DNA from: Bacillota bacterium
GTDB taxonomy: Bacteria; Bacillota; Clostridia; Christensenellales; SZUA-584
NCBI GenBank assembly: GCA_023460085.1
Contig: JAEWRI010000043.1
Location: 62,001-126,000 of the forward strand
Direction: 5' to 3'
Length of the DNA stretch: 64,000 nucleotides
Shown one piece after another: positions 17,139 through 25,250 of this stretch. The position numbers and the translations under genes are program-made. Position 1 is the stretch's first letter; every line of letters begins with the position of its first letter. The notes below the pieces were generated by a model that saw only the letters and a list, made by a program, of their open reading frames with translations, ran no database searches and had not been told where the DNA came from.

Positions 17139-18094
17139 ATGCAAAAAAGATTAAATCCACTCTCGGTAGTACGTCTGTGATGGCGCTTGGGCTTGCCGTG
17201 GCACTATTCTTTATCATGTCCATCTTGCGCCCCACTGCGTTCTCGCTGATGTCGGTGGGAGCGATATTCGCAAATTCCTCATTGCTGTTGTTCGTCAGCG
17301 CAGCACAGATGATCGTGATCACATCGGGCGGTATCGACCTTTCGGTGGGCGCCATTATGTCCACCACGGCATGCCTCACGGTGGAAATCATGAACGGCAA
17401 CCATGACATGCTGATCCCCGTTATCTTAATCTGTATGGCGTTTGGCTTCGTAGCCGGGCTGATTAACGGTATCGGCGTGGCATACATTAAGATTCCTGCG
17501 CTTATTATGACACTTGTCATGTCCACGGTATGGACGAAGTTCCAGCCCATATTCTCCGGCAGTGCCCCGCGCGGACAGGTTTCACAGCAGCTGGCAGATA
17601 CGCTTTCCGCGCGCTATCTCGGCGGCGCACTGCCTGGATTTTTTATCTACGCCATGCTATTCTATATTGTCGTCGTGCTTTTTCTGACGCGCACGCAGTA
17701 TGGCATGAGGCTCAACCTCATCGGCACAAACTTTGACGCGGCACGGCTCTCGGGGCTGCGCGCAAGGCGCACATTGATGCTGTCCTATGCCGTGGCCGGC
17801 ATGATGGCGGGCCTTGGCGGTGTCATGGGCGCGGGTTACTACAAGCAGATGCAGATAGCCACGTTCGACGGCTACACGATGCAATCCATTGCTGCGGTGG
17901 TCATCGGCGGCACGCTGCTCTCGGGCGGCAAGCCCAGTTATTTCGGCACACTCACCGGGACGGTGATGCTGATGTCGCTAAGCCTGTTTCTCAATACGAT
18001 AGACACGGCAAACGCGATTCGTTATATTATCATGGGCGCGATGCTTGTCGTGCTGCTGATCATCTACAACAGGGCGCCCGCCGTTCGCCAGTAG
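17135..18094 (+). CDS. Sugar ABC transporter permease 2 (system B)
   Basis: 319 residues, again with an ATGA overlap. TSGGIDLSVGAIMSTTA, YIKIPALIMTLVMSTVW, NFDAARLSGLRARRT and AAVVIGGTLLSGGK are family landmarks. Two tandem permeases with one two-domain ATPase resemble the AI-2 (LsrCD) and some pentose/erythritol importers, but no phosphorylating Lsr genes are nearby. Confidence 0.92.
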   Translation: MNAKKIKSTLGSTSVMALGLAVALFFIMSILRPTAFSLMSVGAIFANSSLLLFVSAAQMIVITSGGIDLSVGAIMSTTACLTVEIMNGNHDMLIPVILICMAFGFVAGLINGIGVAYIKIPALIMTLVMSTVWTKFQPIFSGSAPRGQVSQQLADTLSARYLGGALPGFFIYAMLFYIVVVLFLTRTQYGMRLNLIGTNFDAARLSGLRARRTLMLSYAVAGMMAGLGGVMGAGYYKQMQIATFDGYTMQSIAAVVIGGTLLSGGKPSYFGTLTGTVMLMSLSLFLNTIDTANAIRYIIMGAMLVVLLIIYNRAPAVRQ

Positions 18095-18131
18095 CGGGCG
18101 CAGTGCGCAGTATATTCATCAAGGAGGAGCT

Positions 18132-19232
18132 ATGAAAAAGTATAAGGTTGGAGTCATCGGGCTGGGGTTCATCGGCATTGCGCACATCGACGCGCTGCGC
18201 CGTGTGGATAACGTGGAGGTTGTGGCCATTTCGGACGTACTGGGCGCGCAGCAGCAAGCCGAGCGGCTGGGGATAGAGAAAGCATACGACGATTACAAAA
18301 AGATGATTGATACAGAAAAGCCGGATGCCGTTCATATCTGCACGCCCAACCATACGCATTACGAGATTTCGATGTATGCTATTGAGCGCGGCATCCATGT
18401 GATCTGCGAAAAGCCGTTTATGCACTCCGTGGAGGAGGCGCAGGCCGTTTGCGAGGCAGCGAAGGCCAGGGGTGTCAGCAACGCTGTCAATTTCCACAAC
18501 CGCTTCTATCCCATGCCCAACCACCTGCGCAACCTCATCCGCGACGGAGAGCTGGGCGACGTGATATCGGTGCACGGCGGCTATGTGCAGGACTGGCTGC
18601 TCTATGACACCGATTTTAACTGGCGGCTGCTGTCCAGCCATTCCGGCAAGACGCGGGCGGTTGCGGATATCGGATCGCATTGGCTCGACCTTGTGGAGTT
18701 CGTCACGGGCCGGAAGATTACCGATGTATGCGCGGAGTTTTCCACGGTATATCCGGTGCGTTACCAGCAGCAGTCCGATGGCAGCAGCAAGCCGTTCGAC
18801 ATCGACACCGAGGATACGGCGATGCTGCTGCTGCGGTTTGACAATGGTGCTGTCGGCAGCGCCGTGGTTACCGGCATGCTGGCGGGTAAGAAGAATAAAA
18901 CCACGGTCATCGTCGGCGGCAAGAAGATGTCGGCGGAGTGGGACAGCGAAGCCATCGGGGATCTGTGGCTGGGGCGGCGCAAGGAAGGCAATATGGTCGT
19001 TACCAAGGATCCGAATCTGCTGCATCCCGAAACAAAGCAGTTTGCGGCGTATCCCGGCGGGCATGTGGAGGGCTTCCCGGATGCTTTCCGGCAACACTTC
19101 AAACACTTCTATTCCACCATCGACACCCCGCAGGAAAAGCAGTATGCCACCTTCGAGGACGGACTGAGGGATATGGTGCTTTGCGAAAAGATCTACGAAA
19201 GCGCCAAGAGCGGGAAATGGGTTAAGATCTGA
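18132..19232 (+). CDS. Gfo/Idh/MocA-family NAD(P)-dependent oxidoreductase
   Basis: 366 residues, preceded by AAGGAGGAG. N-terminal Rossmann fold GVIGLGFIGIAHIDAL, then TPNHTHYE and the family signature CEKPFM with the catalytic Lys; the second domain includes ADIGSHWLDLVEFVTG with the active-site His. The family oxidises or reduces sugars, inositols and sugar-nucleotide derivatives. It is the last gene before a strong terminator and probably oxidises a substrate imported by system B. Confidence 0.9.
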   Translation: MKKYKVGVIGLGFIGIAHIDALRRVDNVEVVAISDVLGAQQQAERLGIEKAYDDYKKMIDTEKPDAVHICTPNHTHYEISMYAIERGIHVICEKPFMHSVEEAQAVCEAAKARGVSNAVNFHNRFYPMPNHLRNLIRDGELGDVISVHGGYVQDWLLYDTDFNWRLLSSHSGKTRAVADIGSHWLDLVEFVTGRKITDVCAEFSTVYPVRYQQQSDGSSKPFDIDTEDTAMLLLRFDNGAVGSAVVTGMLAGKKNKTTVIVGGKKMSAEWDSEAIGDLWLGRRKEGNMVVTKDPNLLHPETKQFAAYPGGHVEGFPDAFRQHFKHFYSTIDTPQEKQYATFEDGLRDMVLCEKIYESAKSGKWVKI

Positions 19233-19245
19233 CGTTACAGAGATG

Positions 19246-19279
19246 CCGCCCGGGGATCTTTCGCTCCGGGCGGTTTTTT
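19246..19279 (+). terminator. Rho-independent terminator ending the carbohydrate island
   Basis: CCGCCCGGGG (19246-19255) pairs with CTCCGGGCGG (19264-19273), followed by TTTTTT. It separates the sugar genes from the unrelated membrane protein and SCIFF genes. Confidence 0.9.
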
Positions 19280-19348
19280 GCTTTAATGATGGTGCGCATA
19301 TTCGTATCCGCCGCTTCATATGTATGCTATGAAGAAGGGGGTATGGCT

Positions 19349-19852
19349 ATGGAAGCAACCAAAAAAGCCGTCGTCAAAACACCATTTTCCGCGTATATCA
19401 AAAACGCGCTCAAGGGTACGCTCATTTCAATGGTGTTCTCCACAGCCGCGATACTGCTGCTCGCGCTGATCGTGCAGGAAACCAAGATGTCCTCCAGCGT
19501 CGCGTCCATCATCTACCAGGTGCTGCGTGTCGGCGGAATCCTGCTGGCATCGTATTTCGCCGTGAAAGGATTTGCGGGGAAGGCGTGGATACTCGGCGGC
19601 ATATCAGGCATGCTGTTTATAGTGCTGAGCTACCTGCTCGTGTCGTTGATTAAGGGTATATTTGGAAGCGTGGCGATACTGTTTTCCAACATACTGATGG
19701 GGCTGCTCATAGGCATGGTGTTCGCCATCATACTGACGAGCTTCAAAGGGGTGAAGACCGGTCCGGCCCGGCCGAAGTCCCGCGCAAAGCGCGCGCCGTT
19801 TGCGCGCATGCAGCGCACCCGCACGGTAAAAAAGGTTGCAAACAACGGCTGA
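19349..19852 (+). CDS. Small four-helix membrane protein, TIGR04086-like
   Basis: About 167 residues; GGGGG at 19337-19341 is best spaced for the ATG at 19349, with 19343 an alternative. Four hydrophobic segments can be seen (LISMVFSTAAILLLALIV, VLRVGGILLASYFAVKGF, GMLFIVLSYLLVSLI, ILMGLLIGMVFAIIL), ending in a very basic tail. The pattern and the position just before the SCIFF gene match the TIGR04086/YrzE family found in Clostridia and Bacilli. Function unknown. Confidence 0.7.
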   Translation: MEATKKAVVKTPFSAYIKNALKGTLISMVFSTAAILLLALIVQETKMSSSVASIIYQVLRVGGILLASYFAVKGFAGKAWILGGISGMLFIVLSYLLVSLIKGIFGSVAILFSNILMGLLIGMVFAIILTSFKGVKTGPARPKSRAKRAPFARMQRTRTVKKVANNG

Positions 19853-19865
19853 GCTGGTATATAAT
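19836..19865 (+). promoter_or_regulatory. Promoter of the SCIFF precursor gene
   Basis: TTGCAA (19836-19841) and TATAAT (19860-19865) spaced by 18 bases, lying across the end of the membrane-protein gene. Transcription would start near 19872, about 30 bases before the ATG at 19901, leaving room for GGAGG at 19889-19893. Confidence 0.7.
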
Positions 19866-19900
19866 CGGCTGAGAGATTGCGGCATACGGAGGAAAGCGGA

Positions 19901-20047
19901 ATGAAGCATGTAAAGACCATCGTTAAGGGAACGCTGAAGGAAAACAAGGCGAAGACGGGCTGCGGCGAATGCCAGACCTCGTGCCAGTCGGCCTGCAAAA
20001 CCTCGTGCACGCTGGCGAATCAGCGCTGCGAGAAGAAGCGCAGGTAA
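19901..20047 (+). CDS. scfA: SCIFF ranthipeptide precursor (six cysteines in about forty-five residues)
   Basis: A 48-codon gene with GGAGG upstream. The N-terminal leader MKHVKTIVKGTLKENKAK is followed by a core with six cysteines at residues 21, 24, 28, 32, 36 and 43 (GCGECQTSC, then QSACKTSC, then NQRC) and a basic tail. This is the SCIFF family, near-universal in Clostridia and always beside the radical SAM maturase, which is present at 20201. In the characterised clostridial homologue CteA a thioether links a core Cys to a Thr five residues later; Cys32 and Thr37 here have that spacing. Product role unknown, with quorum or stress functions proposed. Confidence 0.93.
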   Translation: MKHVKTIVKGTLKENKAKTGCGECQTSCQSACKTSCTLANQRCEKKRR

Positions 20048-20134
20048 CCCGGACTTAACGCCGCGTATTTCGCGCGGGAACATGGATGGCAGCGGCGGGG
20101 CCAAAGCGCAGGCCCATACCCTTTTGCGCAAAAC

Positions 20135-20161
20135 GCGGCCCGCGCGGCCGCTTTTTATTTT
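20135..20161 (+). terminator. Terminator/attenuator between SCIFF precursor and maturase
   Basis: GCGGCC (20135-20140), loop CGCGC, GGCCGC (20146-20151), then TTTTTATTTT. It would end most scfA transcripts, letting a minority read through into scfB, so that peptide exceeds enzyme. Confidence 0.85.
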
Positions 20162-20200
20162 GGAATGAGGACGGCGCAGCGCCGCCCGCAAGGAGAGCAA

Positions 20201-21517
20201 TTGGTACACGCATTCAGATACAATGAGGATTATTTCGCGCTGGACGTGGAGACGGGCAGCGTGCATCTGCTGGACGCCGAGGCGTATGAGGCCATGCGGC
20301 AGCTGGAGGATATTGAGCGCACCGGAGGCGATGTCGAAGCAGCCCTGAGCGGCGGCGGGGTAATGGAAGAGCTGCGCGCGCTTAAAGAGGAAGGGCTGCT
20401 GTTCTCCGAGCCCGACGGGGACGCGGACAAGCCGAAGAACATGGTCAAGGCCATGTGCCTGCACCTTGCGCACGACTGCAACCTGCGCTGCGGTTACTGC
20501 TTTGCCAAGGGCGGAGCATTCGCCGGGCGGCGCGAGCTGATGAGCGAAGAAGTTGCTCACGCGGCCATCGACTTTCTGGCTGACGTTTCGGGAACACGGC
20601 GCAACCTTGAGGTGGACTTCTTCGGAGGCGAGCCCCTGATGAACTTTGAGGTGCTGAAAAGCACTGTGGCCCACGCGCGGGCGATTGAGAAGGAACGCAA
20701 AAAGAATTTCCGTTTCACCGTCACCACCAACGCTTACGAGGTGACGGACGAGATGAAGCGCTACATCGAAGAGAATATGCACAACGTGGTGGTCAGCATC
20801 GATGGACGCCCGCATGTGCATGACGCGGTGCGCAAAACCGCGGACGGCGGCGGCAGCTACGCGCAGGTGGCGCAGAACGCGAAATCGCTGCTGCTGAGCC
20901 GCAAGGGCGAGTATTATGTGCGCGGCACGTTTACGGCGGACAACCTCGATTTTGCGGAGGATGCGCTGCACGTGGCTGATTTGGGCTTTGAGGGTGTGTC
21001 CATTGAGCCGGTGGTCACCCGTGCCAAAAACGCCATTCGAGAGGAGCATCTGCCTGCGATATTTGCCGAGTACGACCGGCTTGCGGCAGAGTACGAGAAG
21101 CGTCGGCAAGAGGGCGAGGGCTTTACGTTCTTTCACTTCATGGTCGATCTCAACGCCGGCCCCTGCCGCCAGAAACGCGTGCGCGGCTGCGGCGCGGGCA
21201 CCGAGTATGTGGCAGTTGCGCCGAACGGCGATATCTACCCGTGCCACCAGTTCGCGGGCAGGCCGGAGCTCAGGATGGGCACGGTGTTTGGACGGACGCT
21301 GGATAAAAAGATCGCGCAGGATTTTGACGCCTGCGACATCTATCATATGGAAGCCTGCAAAGCCTGCTGGGCAAAATACTACTGCAGCGGCGGATGTGCC
21401 GCGGCGAACGTCAATATTAACGGTGACATGATGCAGCCCTACGACATCGGCTGCAAGATGCAAAGGAAGCGGCTGGAGCTGGCAATCGCATTGGCCGCAA
21501 AGGAGCAGATGGAATGA
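20201..21517 (+). CDS. scfB: SCIFF radical SAM maturase
   Basis: 438 residues from TTG at 20201, with AGGAG at 20191-20195; the start also matches family N-termini (VHAFRY, equivalent to IHKF). An N-terminal RiPP-recognition-like domain (to about 80) precedes the radical SAM cluster CNLRCGYC (Cys 93, 97, 100), GGEPLMNF, and a C-terminal SPASM region with GPCRQKRVRGCGAGT, YPCHQFAG and ACKACWAKYYCSGGC that binds auxiliary Fe-S clusters. It forms Cys-to-Thr thioether cross-links in the SCIFF peptide. The end overlaps the next gene by ATGA. Confidence 0.95.
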   Translation: MVHAFRYNEDYFALDVETGSVHLLDAEAYEAMRQLEDIERTGGDVEAALSGGGVMEELRALKEEGLLFSEPDGDADKPKNMVKAMCLHLAHDCNLRCGYCFAKGGAFAGRRELMSEEVAHAAIDFLADVSGTRRNLEVDFFGGEPLMNFEVLKSTVAHARAIEKERKKNFRFTVTTNAYEVTDEMKRYIEENMHNVVVSIDGRPHVHDAVRKTADGGGSYAQVAQNAKSLLLSRKGEYYVRGTFTADNLDFAEDALHVADLGFEGVSIEPVVTRAKNAIREEHLPAIFAEYDRLAAEYEKRRQEGEGFTFFHFMVDLNAGPCRQKRVRGCGAGTEYVAVAPNGDIYPCHQFAGRPELRMGTVFGRTLDKKIAQDFDACDIYHMEACKACWAKYYCSGGCAAANVNINGDMMQPYDIGCKMQRKRLELAIALAAKEQME

Positions 21518-22032
21518 GACAGCGGATAAATGGGATAAGCCCTGTTCTCGCGCGCGACGCTTATATACATCCCAGCGCAATGGTCATTGGGGACGTGACG
21601 CTGGGGAAACGCGCAAGCGTATGGCCCGGCGCGGTGGTGCGCGGAGACATTGCGCCCATCAGCATCGGCGAGCGCACGAACATACAGGACGGTGCGGTGC
21701 TGCATACGGGTGAGCGGCTGAAGCTCAACATCGGCAGCGGCGTGACGGTGGGACACCGCGCGGTGCTGCATTCTTGTGACGTGGAGGACGGCGCTATGGT
21801 AGGCATGGGCGCCATCGTGCTGGACGCGGCCCGCATCGGTGCTCAGGCCATCGTGGGCGCGGGCGCGCTGGTACCGCAGGGCTTCGTCGTGCCGCCGCGC
21901 ACCGTGGTGGTGGGCAGCCCCTGCCGTGTGCTGCGCGACGTGACGGACGAGGAAATCGCCGATATGCAGGACCGCTGCGAGCGATATGCACAGCTGGCGC
22001 ACGCATACCTGAAGACGGGGGAGATATTATAG
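21514..22032 (+). CDS. Gamma-carbonic anhydrase-like left-handed beta-helix protein
   Basis: 172 residues. Hexapeptide repeats run through the middle (VIGDVTLGKRASVWPGAVVRG, then NIQDGAVLH, VTVGHRAVLHSC, GMGAIVLDAARIGAQAIVGAGALVPQG), with His residues in DGAVLHT, VGHRAVLH and VLHSC as zinc ligands. This is the YrdA/PaaY/CaiE family. Activity as carbonic anhydrase or acyltransferase is undetermined. The four-base overlap with scfB is a common clostridial arrangement but a functional tie is not established. Confidence 0.87.
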   Translation: MRQRINGISPVLARDAYIHPSAMVIGDVTLGKRASVWPGAVVRGDIAPISIGERTNIQDGAVLHTGERLKLNIGSGVTVGHRAVLHSCDVEDGAMVGMGAIVLDAARIGAQAIVGAGALVPQGFVVPPRTVVVGSPCRVLRDVTDEEIADMQDRCERYAQLAHAYLKTGEIL

Positions 22033-22106
22033 CCACCCTTTTGCCGCTGAAGTCCGGGGAACTTCCCGTATAGAATTTAAACAATCGGAATGGGATTCCG
22101 GCATGC

Positions 22107-22676
22107 CTACGCGTCCTGTCCCCAAAGCGCCTGACAACCGGTAGATACGCCTACCGCGCCTGAGGAGAGGGCGTCGATGACCTGGCGGCGGTCGTGTACG
22201 AGGCCGCCCGCGATGACCGGGGTATCCACCTCGGCGGTGAAGCGGCGCAGCACCTCGGGAATAATGCCGGGCATGAGCTCCACCATATTGGGCCGATTCT
22301 TGCGCGTTAGCTTGACGGCGTTCTCGTAGGAGGCGCTGTCCACCATGAAGAAGCGCTGGATGCAGAAAACGCCCTGTTCGCGGGCGTATTTAATGAGCGT
22401 CGATTTGGTGCTGATGATGCCGGACGGTGCGATGCGGTGCTGTACGTAGTCCAGGGCTTTGGCGCTGGCGGCAAGACCGTCGATTAGGTCCATGTGAAGA
22501 AATACGTTGCAGCCTTCGGAAACACAGGAGTCCACCGAGGCTTTTGCGGAAAATATGTCGGTGCCCAGCAGGAATACGGTGGGCATACGCAGGCCGAGCG
22601 ACGCGCTCAGCGCTACGGGGCTCTGTACCGCCGCGATCACCGGGTTGTCTCGTATGGTCTCGACATAATCGTGCAT
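22107..22676 (-). CDS. glpP: Glycerol-3-phosphate-responsive antiterminator
   Basis: 189 residues with GGAGGAGG upstream on the reverse strand. Matches GlpP: PVIAAVQSP near the N-terminus, FLHMDLIDGLA, GIISTKSTLIKYAREQG, VELMPGIIPEV and TPVIAGGLV. In Bacillus it binds glpFK/glpD leader RNA in the presence of glycerol 3-phosphate and prevents termination. No glycerol genes lie beside it, so its targets are elsewhere. It has its own promoter (22708-22736). Confidence 0.9.
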   Translation of the reverse strand: MHDYVETIRDNPVIAAVQSPVALSASLGLRMPTVFLLGTDIFSAKASVDSCVSEGCNVFLHMDLIDGLAASAKALDYVQHRIAPSGIISTKSTLIKYAREQGVFCIQRFFMVDSASYENAVKLTRKNRPNMVELMPGIIPEVLRRFTAEVDTPVIAGGLVHDRRQVIDALSSGAVGVSTGCQALWGQDA

Positions 22677-22707
22677 GATCCCGCCTCCTCCCTATCATCG
22701 TTACCTT

Positions 22708-22736
22708 ATTATATCACGCGCGATCAGTATTTACAA
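22708..22736 (-). promoter_or_regulatory. Promoter of glpP
   Basis: On the reverse strand TTGTAA (22736-22731) and TATAAT (22713-22708) are separated by 17 bases. The -35 box overlaps the -35 (TTTACA, 22730-22735) of a possible forward promoter (TAATAT at 22753-22758) for the hydrolase, giving back-to-back divergent promoters. Confidence 0.72.
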
Positions 22737-22783
22737 AAAATATGCAAGATGATAATATAAACGCGAAAAGAGGTGCGTAAACG

Positions 22784-23707
22784 GTGAAATTCGAGGAATT
22801 TTCGTTCATTTCGTCGGATGGCGCGCAGATTGCCGCATACAAGTGGACATCGGAGAATCCCAAAGCGCTGCTGCAGATTGCACACGGCGCGGTGGAACAT
22901 GCCATGCGATACGACGCATTTGCCCGGTACCTTGCGGAAAAAGGGTTCGCGGTGTATGCCGAGGATCACCTTGGCCACGGGAAAACGGCGGGAAGCCCTG
23001 AAAACGTAGGGCACTATTCCGACCGTGACGGCGCGTTTCTGAAGATAGTGGAGGATATGCACGCGCTGGAGGCGCAGATGCGCAAAGAGCATCCCGGGCT
23101 GCCGGTGTTCCTGATGGGACACAGCATGGGGTCTTTGCTGTCACGAATTTACGCGTCAAAATATGGCGACGGGCTGACGGGGCTGGTGCTGACGGGTACG
23201 GGCCATGTGGCCGCCCCGCTGATCGCGGTGGTGCAGGCGCTGGCAAAGCGTGAGATGAAAAAATTCGGATATAACCATCGTTCGCCCTTCCTGCACTCGC
23301 TGGTGTTTGGCACGCTGAATAAGCCATTCAAGGGGGAAACCGGCAGCGAGTTCATCAGCGCGGATCCGGAGGTTGTAAAGGCATACGCAGCGGACCCATA
23401 CTGCGGCAACACGGTTACAGCGGAATTCGCCTATGAGCTGCTGGAAGGCACCAAGCTCGCGGCGCAAAAGCGCACGTTTTCAGAAACGCCCTCCGCGCTG
23501 CCCATATTCATCGGCGCGGGCGAATTCGATACGATGGGCGGGAACAAACTGACGGCGGTCAAAAAGGACGCTGCGGATTATCAGAAGGCAGGCGTGGCGG
23601 ACTTTACGTTTAAGATTTATCCCGATATGCGACACGAAATTCTCAATGAGAAGGGCAAGCGGCAGGTTTGGGACGATATATCGGGCTGGCTGGAAAAACA
23701 CATTTAG
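22784..23707 (+). CDS. Alpha/beta hydrolase, monoacylglycerol lipase/lysophospholipase type
   Basis: 307 residues starting at GTG with AGAGGTG upstream. The fold is shown by LLQIAHGAVEHAMRY (oxyanion region), AVYAEDHLGHGKTAG, the nucleophile elbow GHSMGS (Ser near residue 114), FIGAGEFDTMGG with the acid, and YPDMRHEIL with the catalytic His. No signal peptide, so cytoplasmic. It likely cleaves monoglycerides or lysophospholipids. Divergent from glpP; a link through glycerol-lipid turnover is conceivable but unproven. Confidence 0.87.
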   Translation: MKFEEFSFISSDGAQIAAYKWTSENPKALLQIAHGAVEHAMRYDAFARYLAEKGFAVYAEDHLGHGKTAGSPENVGHYSDRDGAFLKIVEDMHALEAQMRKEHPGLPVFLMGHSMGSLLSRIYASKYGDGLTGLVLTGTGHVAAPLIAVVQALAKREMKKFGYNHRSPFLHSLVFGTLNKPFKGETGSEFISADPEVVKAYAADPYCGNTVTAEFAYELLEGTKLAAQKRTFSETPSALPIFIGAGEFDTMGGNKLTAVKKDAADYQKAGVADFTFKIYPDMRHEILNEKGKRQVWDDISGWLEKHI

Positions 23708-23719
23708 GAGGATGCTCCA

Positions 23720-24040
23720 ATGCTCATGGACGCGAATTACGACGAGGGCGCAGGCAAGTGGGATGTGCGTCTGTACGGCGAGGTGGACATCTACAACGCC
23801 GACAGCCTGAAGGCCGAACTGCGTGCGCTGATAGAGGAAAAGCCCGCAGACCTGGTGATCGACTGCACAAATCTGAAATATATTGATTCCACCGGCCTCG
23901 GTGTGCTGGTGAGTGCGCTAAAGAAGGTACGCGAGGCGGGAAAGCAGATCCGCATTATGAGCCTCAAACCCTATATTGCGAAAATTTTCACACTGACAGG
24001 GCTGGACAAAATCTTCTTGATTGAGGTGAGTGCGGAGTGA
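23720..24040 (+). CDS. Anti-sigma factor antagonist, STAS domain (RsbV/SpoIIAA-like)
   Basis: 106 residues, site AGGAGG at 23707-23712. A single STAS domain with DGEVDIYNADSLKAEL-like strand order and VIDCTNLKYIDSTGLGVLVSAL, which contains the phosphorylatable Ser of the DSTG motif. The unphosphorylated protein would bind the partner anti-sigma protein and free the sigma factor. First gene of a three-gene unit with the anti-sigma (overlap GTGA) and sigma genes. Confidence 0.9.
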   Translation: MLMDANYDEGAGKWDVRLYGEVDIYNADSLKAELRALIEEKPADLVIDCTNLKYIDSTGLGVLVSALKKVREAGKQIRIMSLKPYIAKIFTLTGLDKIFLIEVSAE

Positions 24041-24405
24041 GTGACGACGTCATACGCATGTCCTTTACCGCCAAACCCGACTACATCCTCGCGGTGAGGC
24101 TGGCCGTTTCCGCGGTGGCTGAACGCATGGGCTTCGATATTGACGACATTGAGGATCTGAAGGTCGCCAGTGCGGAAGGGTGTATCATGCTGCTTTCATA
24201 CCGGCCCGAAGCCTTGGAGGTTTGCATGACGGTTCGCGCGGACGGGTTGGAGGTAGATATTGAGGGCGAAGCGTTCAAAGGCCGAAAAGAGGAGCCGGAG
24301 GAGGACCTGAGCCAATACCTGCTGGAGGCGATTGTCGATACCTGCACGTTCGAAAAGCAAGGCGATATCGTAACGGCTGTACACTTTTTGAGGAAAAGCC
24401 GGTAA
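24037..24405 (+). CDS. Degenerate anti-sigma factor (RsbW-like fold lacking ATPase residues)
   Basis: 122 residues; GTG start overlaps the previous stop. Size, position and the segment DDIEDLKVASAEGCIMLLS correspond to the RsbW/SpoIIAB GHKL fold, but the N-box asparagine (normally EAxTNAxxH) is missing, and no DxGxGF or glycine-rich lid is seen: the equivalent region reads DIEGEAFKGRKEE. It probably binds the sigma factor or antagonist without kinase activity. Compare the intact copy at 25251. Confidence 0.72.
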   Translation: MSDDVIRMSFTAKPDYILAVRLAVSAVAERMGFDIDDIEDLKVASAEGCIMLLSYRPEALEVCMTVRADGLEVDIEGEAFKGRKEEPEEDLSQYLLEAIVDTCTFEKQGDIVTAVHFLRKSR

Positions 24406-24432
24406 CGCGAAAGGACAGTAAGAAGAAACGGT

Positions 24433-25176
24433 ATGGGGATGATGCCGGAGGCGACAACAGAACAGCTGCTTTTTGAGCGCTATACCGCCACGCGAAGCGA
24501 TGCCCTGCGCGACCGGATACTGCATAAGTACCTGTACATCGCGGAAATCGTTGCAAAGAAGTTCGTAGGGCGCGGCGTGGAATATGACGACCTGTTTCAG
24601 GTGGCGTCTCTTGCGCTGATAAAGGCGGTAGAGCGGTTTGAGCCTGACAGAGGGGTCAAGTTTGCGAGCTTCGCGACGCCCACGCTGGTGGGGGAGATCA
24701 AAAATTATTTCCGCGACAAGACGCGCATGATCCGCATCTCCAGGCGGGACAGTGAGATGATTCGGCACCTTGATGAGGCACGGGAGGACCTGAGCCATCG
24801 CAGCGGACGCGGTGTTACGCCGGAGGAGCTGGCGGAGCGCATGGGGATATCGGTGGAACGCGTGCTGGAACTCATGGAAGCACAGTCTGCCGCATATGCG
24901 GCATCGCTGGACAGCGCGCTGGCGGTCAGCGAAGATTTGAAGCTGGTCAAGCTGCTGGGCAGCAACGACAGCGAGTTCGAGCGCATAGAAGACAGGGACT
25001 TTCTGGACAGCTGCATGGCGCACCTGACGGAGGTTGAGCGCCAGGTGATAGAGGAGCGCTACATGTCCGACAAGAGCCAGCGAGAGGTCGCCGCGGGGCT
25101 GGGAGTGTCGCAGATGTACGTATCGCGTATCGAGCGCCGCATCCTTGACAAATTCAGAAATTACTACGGAAAGTAG
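24433..25176 (+). CDS. RNA polymerase sigma factor, SigB/SigF/SigG subfamily
   Basis: 247 residues. Region 2 is seen in YLYIAEIVAKKFVGRGVEYDD followed by LFQVASLALIKAVERFEPDRG and KFASFATPTLVGEIKNYFRD; region 3 in RGVTPEELAERMGISVERV; region 4 helix-turn-helix in SQREVAAGLGVSQMYVSRIERR. This is the sigma-70 family group 3 branch that covers SigB, SigF and SigG. The gene order antagonist-anti-sigma-sigma is shared by spoIIA and the sigB operon; sequence alone does not separate sporulation from stress response, though the degenerate anti-sigma argues against a standard spoIIA operon. Confidence 0.92.
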   Translation: MGMMPEATTEQLLFERYTATRSDALRDRILHKYLYIAEIVAKKFVGRGVEYDDLFQVASLALIKAVERFEPDRGVKFASFATPTLVGEIKNYFRDKTRMIRISRRDSEMIRHLDEAREDLSHRSGRGVTPEELAERMGISVERVLELMEAQSAAYAASLDSALAVSEDLKLVKLLGSNDSEFERIEDRDFLDSCMAHLTEVERQVIEERYMSDKSQREVAAGLGVSQMYVSRIERRILDKFRNYYGK

Positions 25177-25250
25177 TTTTAATACTCCCGAAGCGGGTTA
25201 TATTTAGGATGCGGGCAGGCGCCTGCGATACTATTTCCGGGTGTTGAGCG

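Noticed and set aside
19604..21580. Long open frame on the reverse strand across the SCIFF maturase (about 650 codons)
   Set aside because: It overlaps scfB and the SCIFF gene, has no ribosome site and encodes low-complexity His/Arg/Ala-rich sequence; it is a by-product of GC-rich codon use.
24037..25176. Canonical spoIIAB-sigF assignment
   Set aside because: The anti-sigma protein lacks the ATPase residues essential for SpoIIAB, so spoIIA naming would be unsafe.
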